From Flavobacterium sp. (GTDB taxonomy: Bacteria > Bacteroidota > Bacteroidia > Chitinophagales > Chitinophagaceae): a stretch of DNA of 58,317 nucleotides. The stretch's first letter is position 1. The number at the start of each line of letters is the position of its first letter. Shown piece after piece: positions 8,485 to 17,823 of this stretch. The notes below the pieces were generated by a model. That model saw only the letters and a list, made by a program, of their open reading frames with translations. It did not search any database and was not told the DNA's origin. A program made the translations under genes and the position numbers. The DNA is taken from assembly GCA_030053925.1 (NCBI GenBank), contig JASGCX010000008.1, positions 1 to 58,317 of the forward strand. Reading direction: 5' to 3'.

Positions 8485-9396
8485 ATGGTGCAACAAATAA
8501 ACATATTGCCTGCACATGCTATTGACTTAGAAAAGTGGGATGCATGTGTAGCAAATAGTGGCAATGGTTTCATTTATTCACGGTCGTTTTACTTGAATCT
8601 ATTAACAGACAATTGGAGTGGCTTGGTGATCAATGATTATGAAGCCATCATGCCATTACCTTGGCGAAAAAAATGGGGGATTCGCTACTTATACACCCCC
8701 CCTTTTGTTCAACAATTGGGAATTATCGGCGCAACAAAAACACCTGAAACTCAATTGTATCAAGCTATTCATAGCTTTAGCAATTATGGCTCTTATCTTT
8801 TCAATTATCAAAATATAGCGTTTACCCATCGACTTGAAGGGGCGTTGTGCAACAATTATGTGATTGATTTGAACAAGGATTATAATGCTATAAAAGCCAG
8901 TTATAAAAAGTCGTTTGGCAAAAATGTAAACAGGGCTTCGCATCAACATTTAACCTACCAGTCTTTCGAAAACATTGAAGAGGCTATCCAGCTTTTTTAT
9001 CAATACAATCAAGATAAGGTGAGGCATGTAGCGATCGATTCCTTCAATGCATTGAAGGCAATATGTAAGCAACTTTCTTTTAACAATTTAGTGCTTAGAA
9101 AAGTGGTTAATTCAACTGATGAATTGCAAAGCATCGTGTTGTTATTGAAGGATAATAAACGTTATTACAATCTTATCAATTATACAACAGAAGCTGGTCG
9201 AAAAAATGAAGCCAATTATTTTCTGTACGATCATTTGTTGCAAGAATTATCTAGTCAAAATATGATTTTTGATTTTGAAGGAAGCGATTTGCCCGGTGTT
9301 AAGTCTTTTTATGAAAGTACAGGTGCTATTAATCAACCTTATTTTAAATGGCATTTCAATAAGCTACCATGGCCCATTCATTTATTGAAGCGGTAG
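8485..9396 (+). CDS. GNAT/FemAB-like acyltransferase-fold protein
   Basis: A 303-residue cytosolic protein with no signal peptide. It starts MVQQINILPAHAIDLEKWDAC, two bases after the M1 peptidase stop, so it is the third gene of an operon. The segment YKKSFGKNVNRASHQHLTY followed by a long helix and LLLKDNKRYYNLINYTTEAG resembles the second half of FemAB/GNAT proteins. IFDFEGSDLPGVKSFYESTG is the typical closing motif of that group (substrate pocket plus FYxSxG). The acyl donor and acceptor are unknown. Its 3' end overlaps the 3' end of the convergent ispD gene by 15 bases. Confidence 0.75.
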   Translation: MVQQINILPAHAIDLEKWDACVANSGNGFIYSRSFYLNLLTDNWSGLVINDYEAIMPLPWRKKWGIRYLYTPPFVQQLGIIGATKTPETQLYQAIHSFSNYGSYLFNYQNIAFTHRLEGALCNNYVIDLNKDYNAIKASYKKSFGKNVNRASHQHLTYQSFENIEEAIQLFYQYNQDKVRHVAIDSFNALKAICKQLSFNNLVLRKVVNSTDELQSIVLLLKDNKRYYNLINYTTEAGRKNEANYFLYDHLLQELSSQNMIFDFEGSDLPGVKSFYESTGAINQPYFKWHFNKLPWPIHLLKR

Positions 9397-10074
9397 CCTT
9401 TCTTCCAATATTTTCTGGGCAATTAACAAGTCTATTGGTCTTGTAATTTTAATATTCGCATAATCACCTTCCGTTAAAAAAACCTTGACACCACTGGCTT
9501 CCACAACCGTAGCTTCATCTGTAAACGCATCATTGTAATTCTGCTGAAATGCTGGCAATAAAATAGCCGCTTTAAAGGTTTGTGGTGTTTGCACAATACG
9601 AACCTTGCTTCTATCTTCAACCACCGATTCGTTGTTACTTGTCGCAATTCTTATACTGTCGGTTGCCGCAACAGCAGGTATTGCCGAGCCATGCTTCGCC
9701 GCAGCATTGTAACAGTTCTGTATTAAAAGAGGCGTTATTAAACAACGAACCCCATCATGCACAAACACAATACTATCCACACTATTTACCAACTTCAATC
9801 CATTTTGAACCGAATGAAAACGTGTAGCTCCACCACTGGTTATTTGAATATTTTTAGTAGGAAAATCAGCAGCAATATCCTCTCCCATTTGTAGATGTAT
9901 GGGAGGCAATACCAGTATAATGGATATATCGTTAAAAGCTTGTAAAAAGCTATTAATTGTGTGCCATAACAAAGGCTTGTTTTGTAACAAAAGAAATTGC
10001 TTAGGCGTACTATTTCCCATCCGTTGCCCCGAACCACCCGCTACAATCACTGCAAATTTTTCCATGCTTTTCAT
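9382..10074 (-). CDS. ispD: 2-C-methyl-D-erythritol 4-phosphate cytidylyltransferase IspD
   Basis: This 230-residue protein carries the nucleotidyltransferase signature AVIVAGGSGQRMG with PKQF (residues about 8-26). It also has VFVHDGVRC, where Asp is the metal ligand, and the late motif DEATVVE. IspD joins CTP to methylerythritol phosphate in the non-mevalonate isoprenoid pathway. Translation may start at the ATG at 10074 or at the internal ATG at 10065 (MEKFAVIVAGG), which fits the family better. The gene overlaps the convergent acyltransferase-like gene by 15 bases at the 3' end. Confidence 0.96.
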   Translation of the reverse strand: MKSMEKFAVIVAGGSGQRMGNSTPKQFLLLQNKPLLWHTINSFLQAFNDISIILVLPPIHLQMGEDIAADFPTKNIQITSGGATRFHSVQNGLKLVNSVDSIVFVHDGVRCLITPLLIQNCYNAAAKHGSAIPAVAATDSIRIATSNNESVVEDRSKVRIVQTPQTFKAAILLPAFQQNYNDAFTDEATVVEASGVKVFLTEGDYANIKITRPIDLLIAQKILEERLPLQ

Positions 10075-10147
10075 TAAGGCTGCAAACTATAAAAGCTTGG
10101 TCAATTTTCTTTTAAAAACTCATTGAACTTTTTTTGTTAGATGCAGT

Positions 10148-10155
10148 TATATTTG
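10148..10155 (+). promoter_or_regulatory. Probable -7 element for tRNA-Lys
   Basis: TATATTTG fits the Bacteroidota -7 motif TAnnTTTG and lies 13 bases before the mature tRNA end. The -33 region (CATTGAAC) matches only weakly. Confidence 0.5.
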
Positions 10156-10168
10156 CAGCCCAACAAAA

Positions 10169-10241
<73 letters not shown>

Positions 10242-10252
10242 CAACAACAACA

Positions 10253-10289
10253 AGCGTTTTAGGTTTTCAAGCACCTTGAACGCTTTTTA
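10253..10289 (+). terminator. Terminator after tRNA-Lys
   Basis: The stem AGCGTT (10253-10258) pairs with AACGCT (10279-10284). A three-base internal mismatch is followed inward by GGT/ACC, and a T-run comes right after. It lies 12 bases past the tRNA. Confidence 0.7.
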
Positions 10290-10376
10290 TTTGCACCAAA
10301 AGCACTTCTTTAAAAAATTATTTTTTCAGAAACAAGCAATGAAAGGCTTAGGTAGAAGTACTTGTATTTTACTACA

Positions 10377-10631
10377 TTAGCAAACATAACTTTGAAAAAA
10401 TAAACAACTAAACCAGGCCTGTAATGTTAAAGAAAAACAACTATTTTGTTCATTAACCTGGTAATGTTCTAGTTTGCCGCCTAACGCTAAAAAAGGCTTA
10501 TGCTTTACCAAAAAAGTGCTGTAATTATTTTTCTTTTCTAACTTTATTGCAGACTTATTGCTAGTTTGGGCAAATGACAACTTAATTGCAAATTCTGCAA
10601 TGGTGAGTAATATTATAGCCAAAAGTGCGCA
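10377..10631 (-). pseudogene. Remnant of a GH35-like (beta-galactosidase type) N-terminus
   Basis: On the minus strand an open frame begins just after a TAA at 10632-10634. It reads a hydrophobic signal-like stretch (ALLAIILLTIAEFAIKLSFA) and then a segment ending TFLVKHKPFLALGGKLEHYQ. The motif KPFLALGG followed by Glu/Lys-Leu is what GH35/DUF5597 beta-galactosidases show at the start of their barrel. After that point the frame loses any resemblance and stops 30 codons later. The frame has no ATG, because the nearby ATG at 10633 is in another frame. I read it as the decayed head of a lost glycosidase of the neighbouring xylan locus. The identity rests on one motif. Confidence 0.45.
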
Positions 10632-10690
10632 TTAAAAATGTAGGATAGAAAATACATTCTACCCTACACGAAGTAATCAATAAACTTGGT

Positions 10691-12280
10691 TTACAAACCT
10701 TTAAGTGCTTGTAATACAGCAGCGTAAGCTTGCTTTTTTGAATAATCAGCATTGTACATTAATGGAAAATCTTTACCACTATTGTACAACCAACTAGAGT
10801 CGTCGGTTAAGCCCCAAACTGTAATACCATACTGCTGCGCTTTGGGAACATTTTTAAGATATGATTTTACAAGATAGCTATATATCTGCGCCTGATAGTT
10901 TTGTTCTAAAGGCGTTAAAATATAACCAGATACAACAGATGGATTAATTCTTACATCAAGTTCAGAAACGTGAACTTTTAGCCCAGTTGCAGCCAGCTTT
11001 ATAAACATTTTATCTATATCATTTAAACTAGTGTTACGAGTAATATGCATTTGTGTACCAATACCATCAATTTTAGCACCACGCCCTTTTAACTCTGCCA
11101 CCATTGCTATTAATGAATCTAATTTTGCTGGTTTTGCTTCCAAGTTATAATCGTTAATAAACAATAGGGCCGATGGGTCAGCTGCTTTAGCATAATTAAA
11201 CGCTTTCAATGCGTAATCTCTACCTAAATAGTGAGACCATACCAACACATTTGCTGCTGCTGTAGTGTTTGCATTGTTTCTTAAATTTCCGTTGTCATCA
11301 AGTAACTCATTTATTACATCCCAGGCTTTTACTTTTGTTTTATAACGGTTAACCATTGTAGTAATATATGTACCCAATGCGGTATCTAATTTAGCAGCTA
11401 TTGCGCTACCTGCTGGCACAGGAACTACTTCTTTCACACTTACATCATCTATAAAATAAGTGTTTGCCGCTTGCCCCATGTCAAACAAAAATGTCATAGA
11501 CGTTAAACTAGCGGTAATTGTCCAGCTTACTTGCTGCCAAGCTGTACCAATAGGTTGATCACCTTGATATTGTGCGCTAGTTGGGCCAGTTGATAATCGA
11601 ATAGAACCACCAGCACTTGCTGCTTTTACCCAATATGAAATAACATATTGCTTGCCAGAAGTAGTAGCAAAAGCAGCACTAGACACTTGTACTTTCCATT
11701 GATTACCAGTTTGAGCAGTTGGGTTAACAACCTTCATACAACCTGTGCCAGTTTTTGCATCACCTGTTGCTGTGCTTGCAGCAATTGTAGCACCATTAGT
11801 ATTAAAGATAGACCAACCTGTTAATCCAGACTCAAAACTCGGATTTGTTGCTAATTCGATAGCCGCAGGTACCACAAGGCCAGAATAGCTTTTAAGCCAA
11901 GTTGTGTTTTGTTGAGAATGCCATCCTAAAGTGTGTCCAAAAATATCCATTGAACCTACTGAAGCTACCAATGCATCTGTATTGGTAAAATCCATAGTAC
12001 CATTGTCTTTAACTATAGACGAATGTTTCATCAAATTACCAAAAGTTACTTGATTAAAGTCTCTCTTTACAACAGTTGAGTAGGTTGAATTTGTAACCAT
12101 TGCAGGAAAATCAATAGCTACTCCTATAAAACCGCCATTACCAACATCTTTTAAAGCGGAAGAAGTGTCTGTATAGCCACTTGTATTTAGTACACCTATG
12201 TCATTCATTTTAGTACAAGCACTAAATGCCATTACTACAAATGCTAAAGGAGTTGTTATTCTAAAAAATATTTTTTTCAT
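10691..12280 (-). CDS. GH10 endo-1,4-beta-xylanase with inserted CBM, lipoprotein
   Basis: This 529-residue lipoprotein has the signal FVVMAFSAC with Cys22. The GH10 barrel is split. Its first part (FGNLMKHSSI, GHTLGWHSQ; residues ~50-135) is followed by a ~150-residue CBM4/9-like beta-sandwich (NPSFESGLTGW to YFIDDVSVKE, ~146-285). The barrel then resumes with acid/base Glu325 in WDVINE and nucleophile Glu440 in SELDVR, plus WGLTDDSSWL. Xylan-locus GH10 enzymes of Bacteroidota with modules inserted at this point are known as surface enzymes. It lies last in the sigma/FecR/SusC/SusD block, 34 bases after SusD, so it is the likely surface endo-xylanase that makes oligomers for SusCD. Confidence 0.93.
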   Translation of the reverse strand: MKKIFFRITTPLAFVVMAFSACTKMNDIGVLNTSGYTDTSSALKDVGNGGFIGVAIDFPAMVTNSTYSTVVKRDFNQVTFGNLMKHSSIVKDNGTMDFTNTDALVASVGSMDIFGHTLGWHSQQNTTWLKSYSGLVVPAAIELATNPSFESGLTGWSIFNTNGATIAASTATGDAKTGTGCMKVVNPTAQTGNQWKVQVSSAAFATTSGKQYVISYWVKAASAGGSIRLSTGPTSAQYQGDQPIGTAWQQVSWTITASLTSMTFLFDMGQAANTYFIDDVSVKEVVPVPAGSAIAAKLDTALGTYITTMVNRYKTKVKAWDVINELLDDNGNLRNNANTTAAANVLVWSHYLGRDYALKAFNYAKAADPSALLFINDYNLEAKPAKLDSLIAMVAELKGRGAKIDGIGTQMHITRNTSLNDIDKMFIKLAATGLKVHVSELDVRINPSVVSGYILTPLEQNYQAQIYSYLVKSYLKNVPKAQQYGITVWGLTDDSSWLYNSGKDFPLMYNADYSKKQAYAAVLQALKGL

Positions 12281-12314
12281 TGTAATTTATTTTTTGGTCT
12301 ACAATTTTGATGCA

Positions 12315-14129
12315 TTAATAACCTGGGTTTTGATACGATGCAGGGTTAGAAATGATACTTGCATCTAATTGACTTTGTGGTATGGGTCTTAGCACATGAT
12401 GTGGTTGAATTTTTGGTGCTGCCACAGGGTTGCGTGCTCTATTTTTTACATACTCTATCAACAAACCACGGCAAGCCAAATCTGTCCAACGAAGGCTTTC
12501 ACCGCATAATTCTCGTGACCTTTCTGTCATCACAAAATCAACAGTCATATCAGCAGCGGTTAAGTTTACATAGCTTGGAACAGTAGCAGTACCTACATTT
12601 TTTGATCGCATTACTGCTTGCCTAGCACTTAACTCGGCAGTACTTAAACCTGGGCGATAAGCAGCCCTTTGGCGTAACGTAAGAATTAATGGCAATGCAT
12701 CTGCGGGCCTACCATCTAATATAGCAGCTTCGGCAGCTTCTAAATAAACTTCAGATAATTTAGATACAACAAATGGTCTTCCAGAAGCATCTTGAATAGT
12801 TGCTCTTTTATTATCATCGTATTTTTTTAATGAAGGATATAGTTGATATGCTGGTCGTGATACTAAGTAAAACTGTGTAGGATCTAGAATAATATATTTT
12901 TTAGTACCCAATGCTTTAAGAGAATCGCCGTAAGCTTTACTAGGTGCCAAGAAATATGCCGTGTCTCCTACTCTAACTCCTGAAGCGGCTGCATTATTAT
13001 TTGTTGCCAACCATACTGTTCTAAAAGTATTATCGTATCTACTATCATTTCTCTTGTCTGCAAAAGCCGAATCAATTAACCAAGGATTAGGTGCTAGCTG
13101 GCGTAAGGGTCTCATGTATTGTATTACCCTATCGCAAGGAAAAGCACCATTTATGGATACATTGTTTTGATAGTTGCTATTAAACCAATTGCAAGACATA
13201 TTGGCTTTTCCAGAAAATTCATTTGACACGTCGTTTGTTTCGTTATCAAAAGGGCTGCCTTGTATTCTTTCTACAGAATACAGAATTTCAGCGTTATAAT
13301 CATTTCCTTCTTTATGAATATCTGCATAATCTGTTAAAAGCGAATTACCCAAAGAAGCTTGATTATCTATTACATATTTTGCGGCATCCCAAGCGCTTTT
13401 AAAATCAGTAGGTTGCTTTGCAGTAGCATTGTAACTTCTAAATAAGTACGCTTTTGCTAGCATGTGATAAGCTGCGGCTTTGTAAATATAAAATCCACCA
13501 TTAGCAGGTCTTGCAGTTGGTAAATTTTGACTGGCGTAGGTAAAATCGTTAATAATTAATTGATAATTCTTTTTCAGCAAATCAGGTACTAACCTATTAA
13601 AGCCTTGAAAAGGTTGTTGATTAAAAGCCGAATCGCCACTACCTAAGTCTAAAGGCACTGCACCAAACTGTTGTACTAAACCAAAATAATACAATCCTCT
13701 AAAAAAGTGAGCTTCTGCAACAATTTTTGCCTTCAAGTTAGCATCCATTGTTATACTTGGAGCAAATGCAATAATGCCATTGGCTAGATTAATATTGTTG
13801 AAACTTCTGTTCCATGGGGTTAAAATATCGCCATTGGTAGAGTTTAAATTGTAGGCACCACAATCTAGGCCACTACTAGCACCTTGGTCACCTAAAGACC
13901 ATTCATCGGTACCAGAGTTCATTGTGTTAAGGCCACCATTAGGGCCATATATATAACGCATTCCTGAATACAAGGCAACTGTACCACTTTGCAAGCCATT
14001 GGCAGTTTTAAGGTATTCAATTGTAAATACAGTCTTTGGCTCCTCTATCAATTTTTTTGAGCAACTGCTTGCTATAAGTAACAGGCAACTAATAAAAGCT
14101 GCTGATATTTTCGAAAATGTCTTTTCCAT
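12315..14129 (-). CDS. SusD/RagB family nutrient-binding lipoprotein
   Basis: A 604-residue lipoprotein (SCLLLIASSC, lipidated Cys23). It has the SusD helical TPR-like scaffold: AKIVAEAHFFRGLYYFGLVQ, AYHMLAKAYLFRSY and, near the C-terminus, VYLEAAEAAILDG and MTERSRELCGESLRWTDLAC. Such proteins sit as a lid on the SusC transporter and bind glycans at the cell surface. It starts 17 bases after the SusC stop, so the two are translated from one transcript. The closing lines (NPASYQNPGY) are typical of the family. The bound glycan is inferred to be xylan from the neighbours. Confidence 0.95.
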   Translation of the reverse strand: MEKTFSKISAAFISCLLLIASSCSKKLIEEPKTVFTIEYLKTANGLQSGTVALYSGMRYIYGPNGGLNTMNSGTDEWSLGDQGASSGLDCGAYNLNSTNGDILTPWNRSFNNINLANGIIAFAPSITMDANLKAKIVAEAHFFRGLYYFGLVQQFGAVPLDLGSGDSAFNQQPFQGFNRLVPDLLKKNYQLIINDFTYASQNLPTARPANGGFYIYKAAAYHMLAKAYLFRSYNATAKQPTDFKSAWDAAKYVIDNQASLGNSLLTDYADIHKEGNDYNAEILYSVERIQGSPFDNETNDVSNEFSGKANMSCNWFNSNYQNNVSINGAFPCDRVIQYMRPLRQLAPNPWLIDSAFADKRNDSRYDNTFRTVWLATNNNAAASGVRVGDTAYFLAPSKAYGDSLKALGTKKYIILDPTQFYLVSRPAYQLYPSLKKYDDNKRATIQDASGRPFVVSKLSEVYLEAAEAAILDGRPADALPLILTLRQRAAYRPGLSTAELSARQAVMRSKNVGTATVPSYVNLTAADMTVDFVMTERSRELCGESLRWTDLACRGLLIEYVKNRARNPVAAPKIQPHHVLRPIPQSQLDASIISNPASYQNPGY

Positions 14130-14146
14130 ATCAATATTTTTTTTAT

Positions 14147-17100
14147 TTATAAGGTAATATTCAATCCTACGTTTACAGCAACTGTAGGTGGGGTATTTAA
14201 ACCAATTGTTAGTGCCCTGCTAGAGAGGTTACCAGGATTTTGCACACCTTGATTGCCTGTACCTGTTGCTTCGGGGTCAACACCGCCAATTTTGCGCATA
14301 TAAGGAGAATATAATACAAATGGATTTTGCACTGCTATATATGCCCTTAGAGACTGAATTTTTAGTTTACTAATAAGGCTTGGAGAAAGTGTATAACCAA
14401 AGTTAATACTACGTACTTTTATAAAACTGGCATCATAATAACCTAGGGTTGTCCAATCGGTAGTTATAGGTCTTGAACGAGACGTAAAATTAGCAATTGG
14501 GAAATCGTTTGTTGGGTTTGTTGGTGTCCAATAATTTGTTTTAATGGCATTTCTTACACCATCGGTTAAATTGGTGTAGGCTGCAAATGGTTGGTAAACT
14601 TGGCTTACCAATAAACCACCAAAACGAGCATATACAACAAACGAGAAATCAAAATTTTTGTATGTAAAGCGGTTTGTTATACCTCCTTGAATTTTTGCTT
14701 GACCACTTCCTATTACTTTTCTATCGTTAGCTGGGTCAAATTTTCCATCACCATTCAAATCTTCCAATTTAATATCACCAGGTTTGTTGCCATATTTAGC
14801 AGCTTCTGCAGCTTCGCTTATTTGCCATACACCTAGTTTATTGTAGTCGTAGATGGCACTTAATGGTTGACCAATAAATAACTGACTGCCAATATTATTT
14901 TTAAATCCATCATTTAATTTCAACAACTTGTTTCTATTGCCAAAAAGGTTTAAATCGGTAGACCATGAGAAGTTTTGCTTTTTAACGTTAATGGTACTAA
15001 CTGTAAATTCTAACCCCTTATTTTCCATTTCACCAATATTTGTAGTGTAGTTACCAGCAACGCCAGAAGTAACAGGTAATGCAATACCGTATAAAATATT
15101 ATTTGTGCTAGATTTATACCACTCCAATGAACCCGATATACGACCTTTTAAGAAACTAAAATCTAAACCTAAATTGATAGTTTTTGTATATTCCCAATCT
15201 AAATTTGGATTTGGTAATGTTACTAAATTATAACCTGTAACAATAGTTGTTGGTCCATAGTTATAACGGATGGTACCACCAGGTGCCGAAGGAGAATAAT
15301 AGCCATTATAATTGTACGGCGATACGAGACCTAAAGAAGTATAAGGACTAATGGATTGGTTTGATGTTTGGCCAACACCCGCTCTAAGTTTCAAAATATC
15401 TAGGAAAGTTATTTTTTTCATAAAATCCTCACTAGATATATTCCATCCAAAAGAAAGTGCTGGGTAGCTTTTGTACTTATTGCCTGGTGCCAAACGTGAC
15501 GAACCATCTAATCTATAAGTAAGGGTTGCCATGTATTTTTCGTTAAAGGAATAATTAAGCCTTGCCATATAAGATTCTAGTGCATAAGTAGTTTCAGAAC
15601 CACTTACAGTAGGCTTACTTGTGTTGGATGCACTGGCTTGGCCTAAATTATAGAACTGTATAAAATCTTCATCGATAGAGTCTTTGCTTACTAAAGTATT
15701 GTGGCTGCGATCTTCTTGAAAACTATACAAACCAGTAAAAGTAAATTTATGCTTACCAATTGTTTTATCATAAGTAAGAATATTCTCTAAAGTATAGCCA
15801 TATCCTTCGGCATTATTTACAGTAGCTGTGTTGCCTTTTTTGGCTCTGAAATAACTTGGAGATAATGGTTTATCAGATTTTTGAAACTGATTATTTTCTT
15901 GCAGTCTATAATCTAAGCCCACATTTAAGCGGTATTTCAAACCCGTTGTAATTTGGTACTCGGCATACAAGGTATTGAATGTACGTAATCTACGTACTTT
16001 ATCTACCCAGCTACCATTGTTATTTTTTAATAATAATGGATTGTATTGCGAAGGTCTGTCGGTAGTATTACCTGCCACTGTTGTATCACTTGTAGATGGC
16101 ATTAGAGGGCTTAGTGTTATAATTGGAAACATAGGGTTGTTAAACTGAGAGCCATTGGTAATACTCAATGTGTTCATTGTGTTTAAACCAATTTTCAACT
16201 TTTTACCAATCTTAGTATCAATGGTAGCTCTCAATGAATAACGACCAAAATTTTGCCCTGGCAATACAGTGGTTTCTTTAAAATAGCCGCCTCCTAATGA
16301 ATAAGTGCTTCCACTAGATGTACCGCCCGAAACAGACAGGTTGTGGTTAGTAACAAAACCATTTTGATACATTAAATCTTGCCAGTTTGTAGATAGCCCG
16401 TTAACCCTTGACGCTAATTCTTCGGGCATGTAAGGTGCCGAAGCATTATTGGCTAAATCCCTCATAGCCACATATTCATTAGCGTTAAATACTTGATAAC
16501 GGTTACGTACAGATGCAATTCCGTAATAACCATTGTAAGATAATTTTGATTCACCAGGTTTGCCTTTTTTAGTAGTAATAAGAATTACACCATTAGAACC
16601 ACGAGAGCCATAAATAGCAGTCGCAGATGCATCTTTTAAAACATCAACAGAAGCCACTTCATCTGGATTAATATCATTTAAGTTTCCGCCCTCAAATGGA
16701 ATGCCATCTAAAATGATTAAAGGATCGTTAGAGCCATTTATTGTTCTTTCGCCACGTATTCTTATTACAGCACCAGCGCCTGGCCTTGTACCTACTTGCT
16801 GCACCTCTAAACCTGCTGCTCTACCCTGTAAGGCTTGTTGCAAGTTTGCTACAGGCACTTCATGTAATGCTTTTTCCCCAATAGATACAACTGAACCGGT
16901 TACATCTTTCTTTTTCTGAGACCCATAACCTACTACAACCAATTCTTCCATTTTAATACTTGTAGCAAGCATGGTAAATGAAATTTCAGTGCTACTAGTA
17001 GTCACTTTTACTTCCTTTGTTTCGTAGCCAATAGATGAAAAAACCAGTATTACACCAGGTTCTGCTACTGTAATAGAATAGGTACCGTTGGCACTTGTAC

Positions 17101-17617
17101 TTGTACCCATTTTAGTACCCTTAACTACTACCGAAACTGCTTCGAGAGGAGCGTTGTTTTCGCCGGTAATTTTACCAGTAATTTTTATAGGTGGCGCAAT
17201 AGCGGCTGGTGTTTCTGCGGCTGGCACTACCTGTACTTTGCTCTTTACAATTATTGTTTGATCAACAATAACATAAGATAAAGGCTGGTTCATAAATAAC
17301 TGATCTAAAAACAAGGTTAACGGTGTGTTTTTTGCCTCTACGGTTACTTTGGTAGCCTTTTGCACCAACTCATCTGTGTATAGAAATGAGTAGCCAACTT
17401 GTTTTTTGATTTCTTTAAAAACTTTCTCAATAGAAACATTTTTTTGAGAAAGGGTAACCTGTTGCGCACTAGCATTGGCGCTTACTTTTAAACAGGCAAC
17501 TAGTAAGATAAAAGTAGTAATTTTCATAACCTTAACGATTTGAGAATCTAATAAGGACAGCGAATTAGGCGTTTTATTTTTGCAATAAATACGCCAGCCT
17601 TTAGCAATTGATAGCAT
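14147..17617 (-). CDS. SusC/RagA family TonB-dependent transporter with STN domain
   Basis: This 1156-residue outer-membrane protein begins with an N-terminal extension and then a signal peptide (MKITTFILLVACLKVSANASA, from residue 31). Next is an STN domain (~52-115), which in this family senses substrate and talks to a FecR anti-sigma partner. A carboxypeptidase-regulatory-like beta domain follows (~148-225), then the SusC plug (VVGYGSQKKKDVTGSV; ATAIYGSRGSNGVILITTKKG) and a long beta-barrel. Translation may begin at residue 1 or at Met31. The STN domain and the upstream sigma/FecR genes predict trans-envelope control of this operon. It would import xylo-oligosaccharides together with SusD. 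Confidence 0.95.
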   Translation of the reverse strand: MLSIAKGWRIYCKNKTPNSLSLLDSQIVKVMKITTFILLVACLKVSANASAQQVTLSQKNVSIEKVFKEIKKQVGYSFLYTDELVQKATKVTVEAKNTPLTLFLDQLFMNQPLSYVIVDQTIIVKSKVQVVPAAETPAAIAPPIKITGKITGENNAPLEAVSVVVKGTKMGTSTSANGTYSITVAEPGVILVFSSIGYETKEVKVTTSSTEISFTMLATSIKMEELVVVGYGSQKKKDVTGSVVSIGEKALHEVPVANLQQALQGRAAGLEVQQVGTRPGAGAVIRIRGERTINGSNDPLIILDGIPFEGGNLNDINPDEVASVDVLKDASATAIYGSRGSNGVILITTKKGKPGESKLSYNGYYGIASVRNRYQVFNANEYVAMRDLANNASAPYMPEELASRVNGLSTNWQDLMYQNGFVTNHNLSVSGGTSSGSTYSLGGGYFKETTVLPGQNFGRYSLRATIDTKIGKKLKIGLNTMNTLSITNGSQFNNPMFPIITLSPLMPSTSDTTVAGNTTDRPSQYNPLLLKNNNGSWVDKVRRLRTFNTLYAEYQITTGLKYRLNVGLDYRLQENNQFQKSDKPLSPSYFRAKKGNTATVNNAEGYGYTLENILTYDKTIGKHKFTFTGLYSFQEDRSHNTLVSKDSIDEDFIQFYNLGQASASNTSKPTVSGSETTYALESYMARLNYSFNEKYMATLTYRLDGSSRLAPGNKYKSYPALSFGWNISSEDFMKKITFLDILKLRAGVGQTSNQSISPYTSLGLVSPYNYNGYYSPSAPGGTIRYNYGPTTIVTGYNLVTLPNPNLDWEYTKTINLGLDFSFLKGRISGSLEWYKSSTNNILYGIALPVTSGVAGNYTTNIGEMENKGLEFTVSTINVKKQNFSWSTDLNLFGNRNKLLKLNDGFKNNIGSQLFIGQPLSAIYDYNKLGVWQISEAAEAAKYGNKPGDIKLEDLNGDGKFDPANDRKVIGSGQAKIQGGITNRFTYKNFDFSFVVYARFGGLLVSQVYQPFAAYTNLTDGVRNAIKTNYWTPTNPTNDFPIANFTSRSRPITTDWTTLGYYDASFIKVRSINFGYTLSPSLISKLKIQSLRAYIAVQNPFVLYSPYMRKIGGVDPEATGTGNQGVQNPGNLSSRALTIGLNTPPTVAVNVGLNITL

Positions 17618-17665
17618 ATATTTGTGGTGTTTAGTTTAAAAATTGAAATACTTGAACTGTATTTT

Positions 17666-17747
17666 GTTAAGCTCAAACAGGCAGATTTTTAGCGAAATCT
17701 GTGGCCGAAAATGCTGCGAACATTTTCGGCTTTTTATTGAGTTTAAC
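17666..17747 (-). promoter_or_regulatory. Candidate structured leader (three-way junction) ahead of susC
   Basis: In the 206-base FecR-SusC gap three stems nest. The outer stem is GTTAAGCTCAA (17666-17676) with TTGAGTTTAAC (17737-17747), 10 of 11 pairing. Inside it are CAGATTT (17682-17688) with AAATCTG (17695-17701), and GCCGAAAATG (17704-17713) with CATTTTCGGC (17721-17730), both perfect. On the plus strand the last stem is followed by TTTTT, but no plus-strand gene lies upstream. Transcription of fecR-susC runs on the minus strand, where no T-run follows. A cis-acting RNA or a transcript-processing site is therefore more likely than a plain terminator. Confidence 0.5.
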
Positions 17748-17823
17748 TGGCATTTTTTTATTGCAAGTGTTATTGCAATTTTTTTAGCTGTATCATGTAT
17801 CAGTTAAAACCATAGTATGTATT

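Noticed and set aside
17704-17735. Plain plus-strand terminator between fecR and susC
   Set aside because: The hairpin is followed by T only on the plus strand, but no plus-strand gene precedes it. The neighbouring stems form a larger structure.
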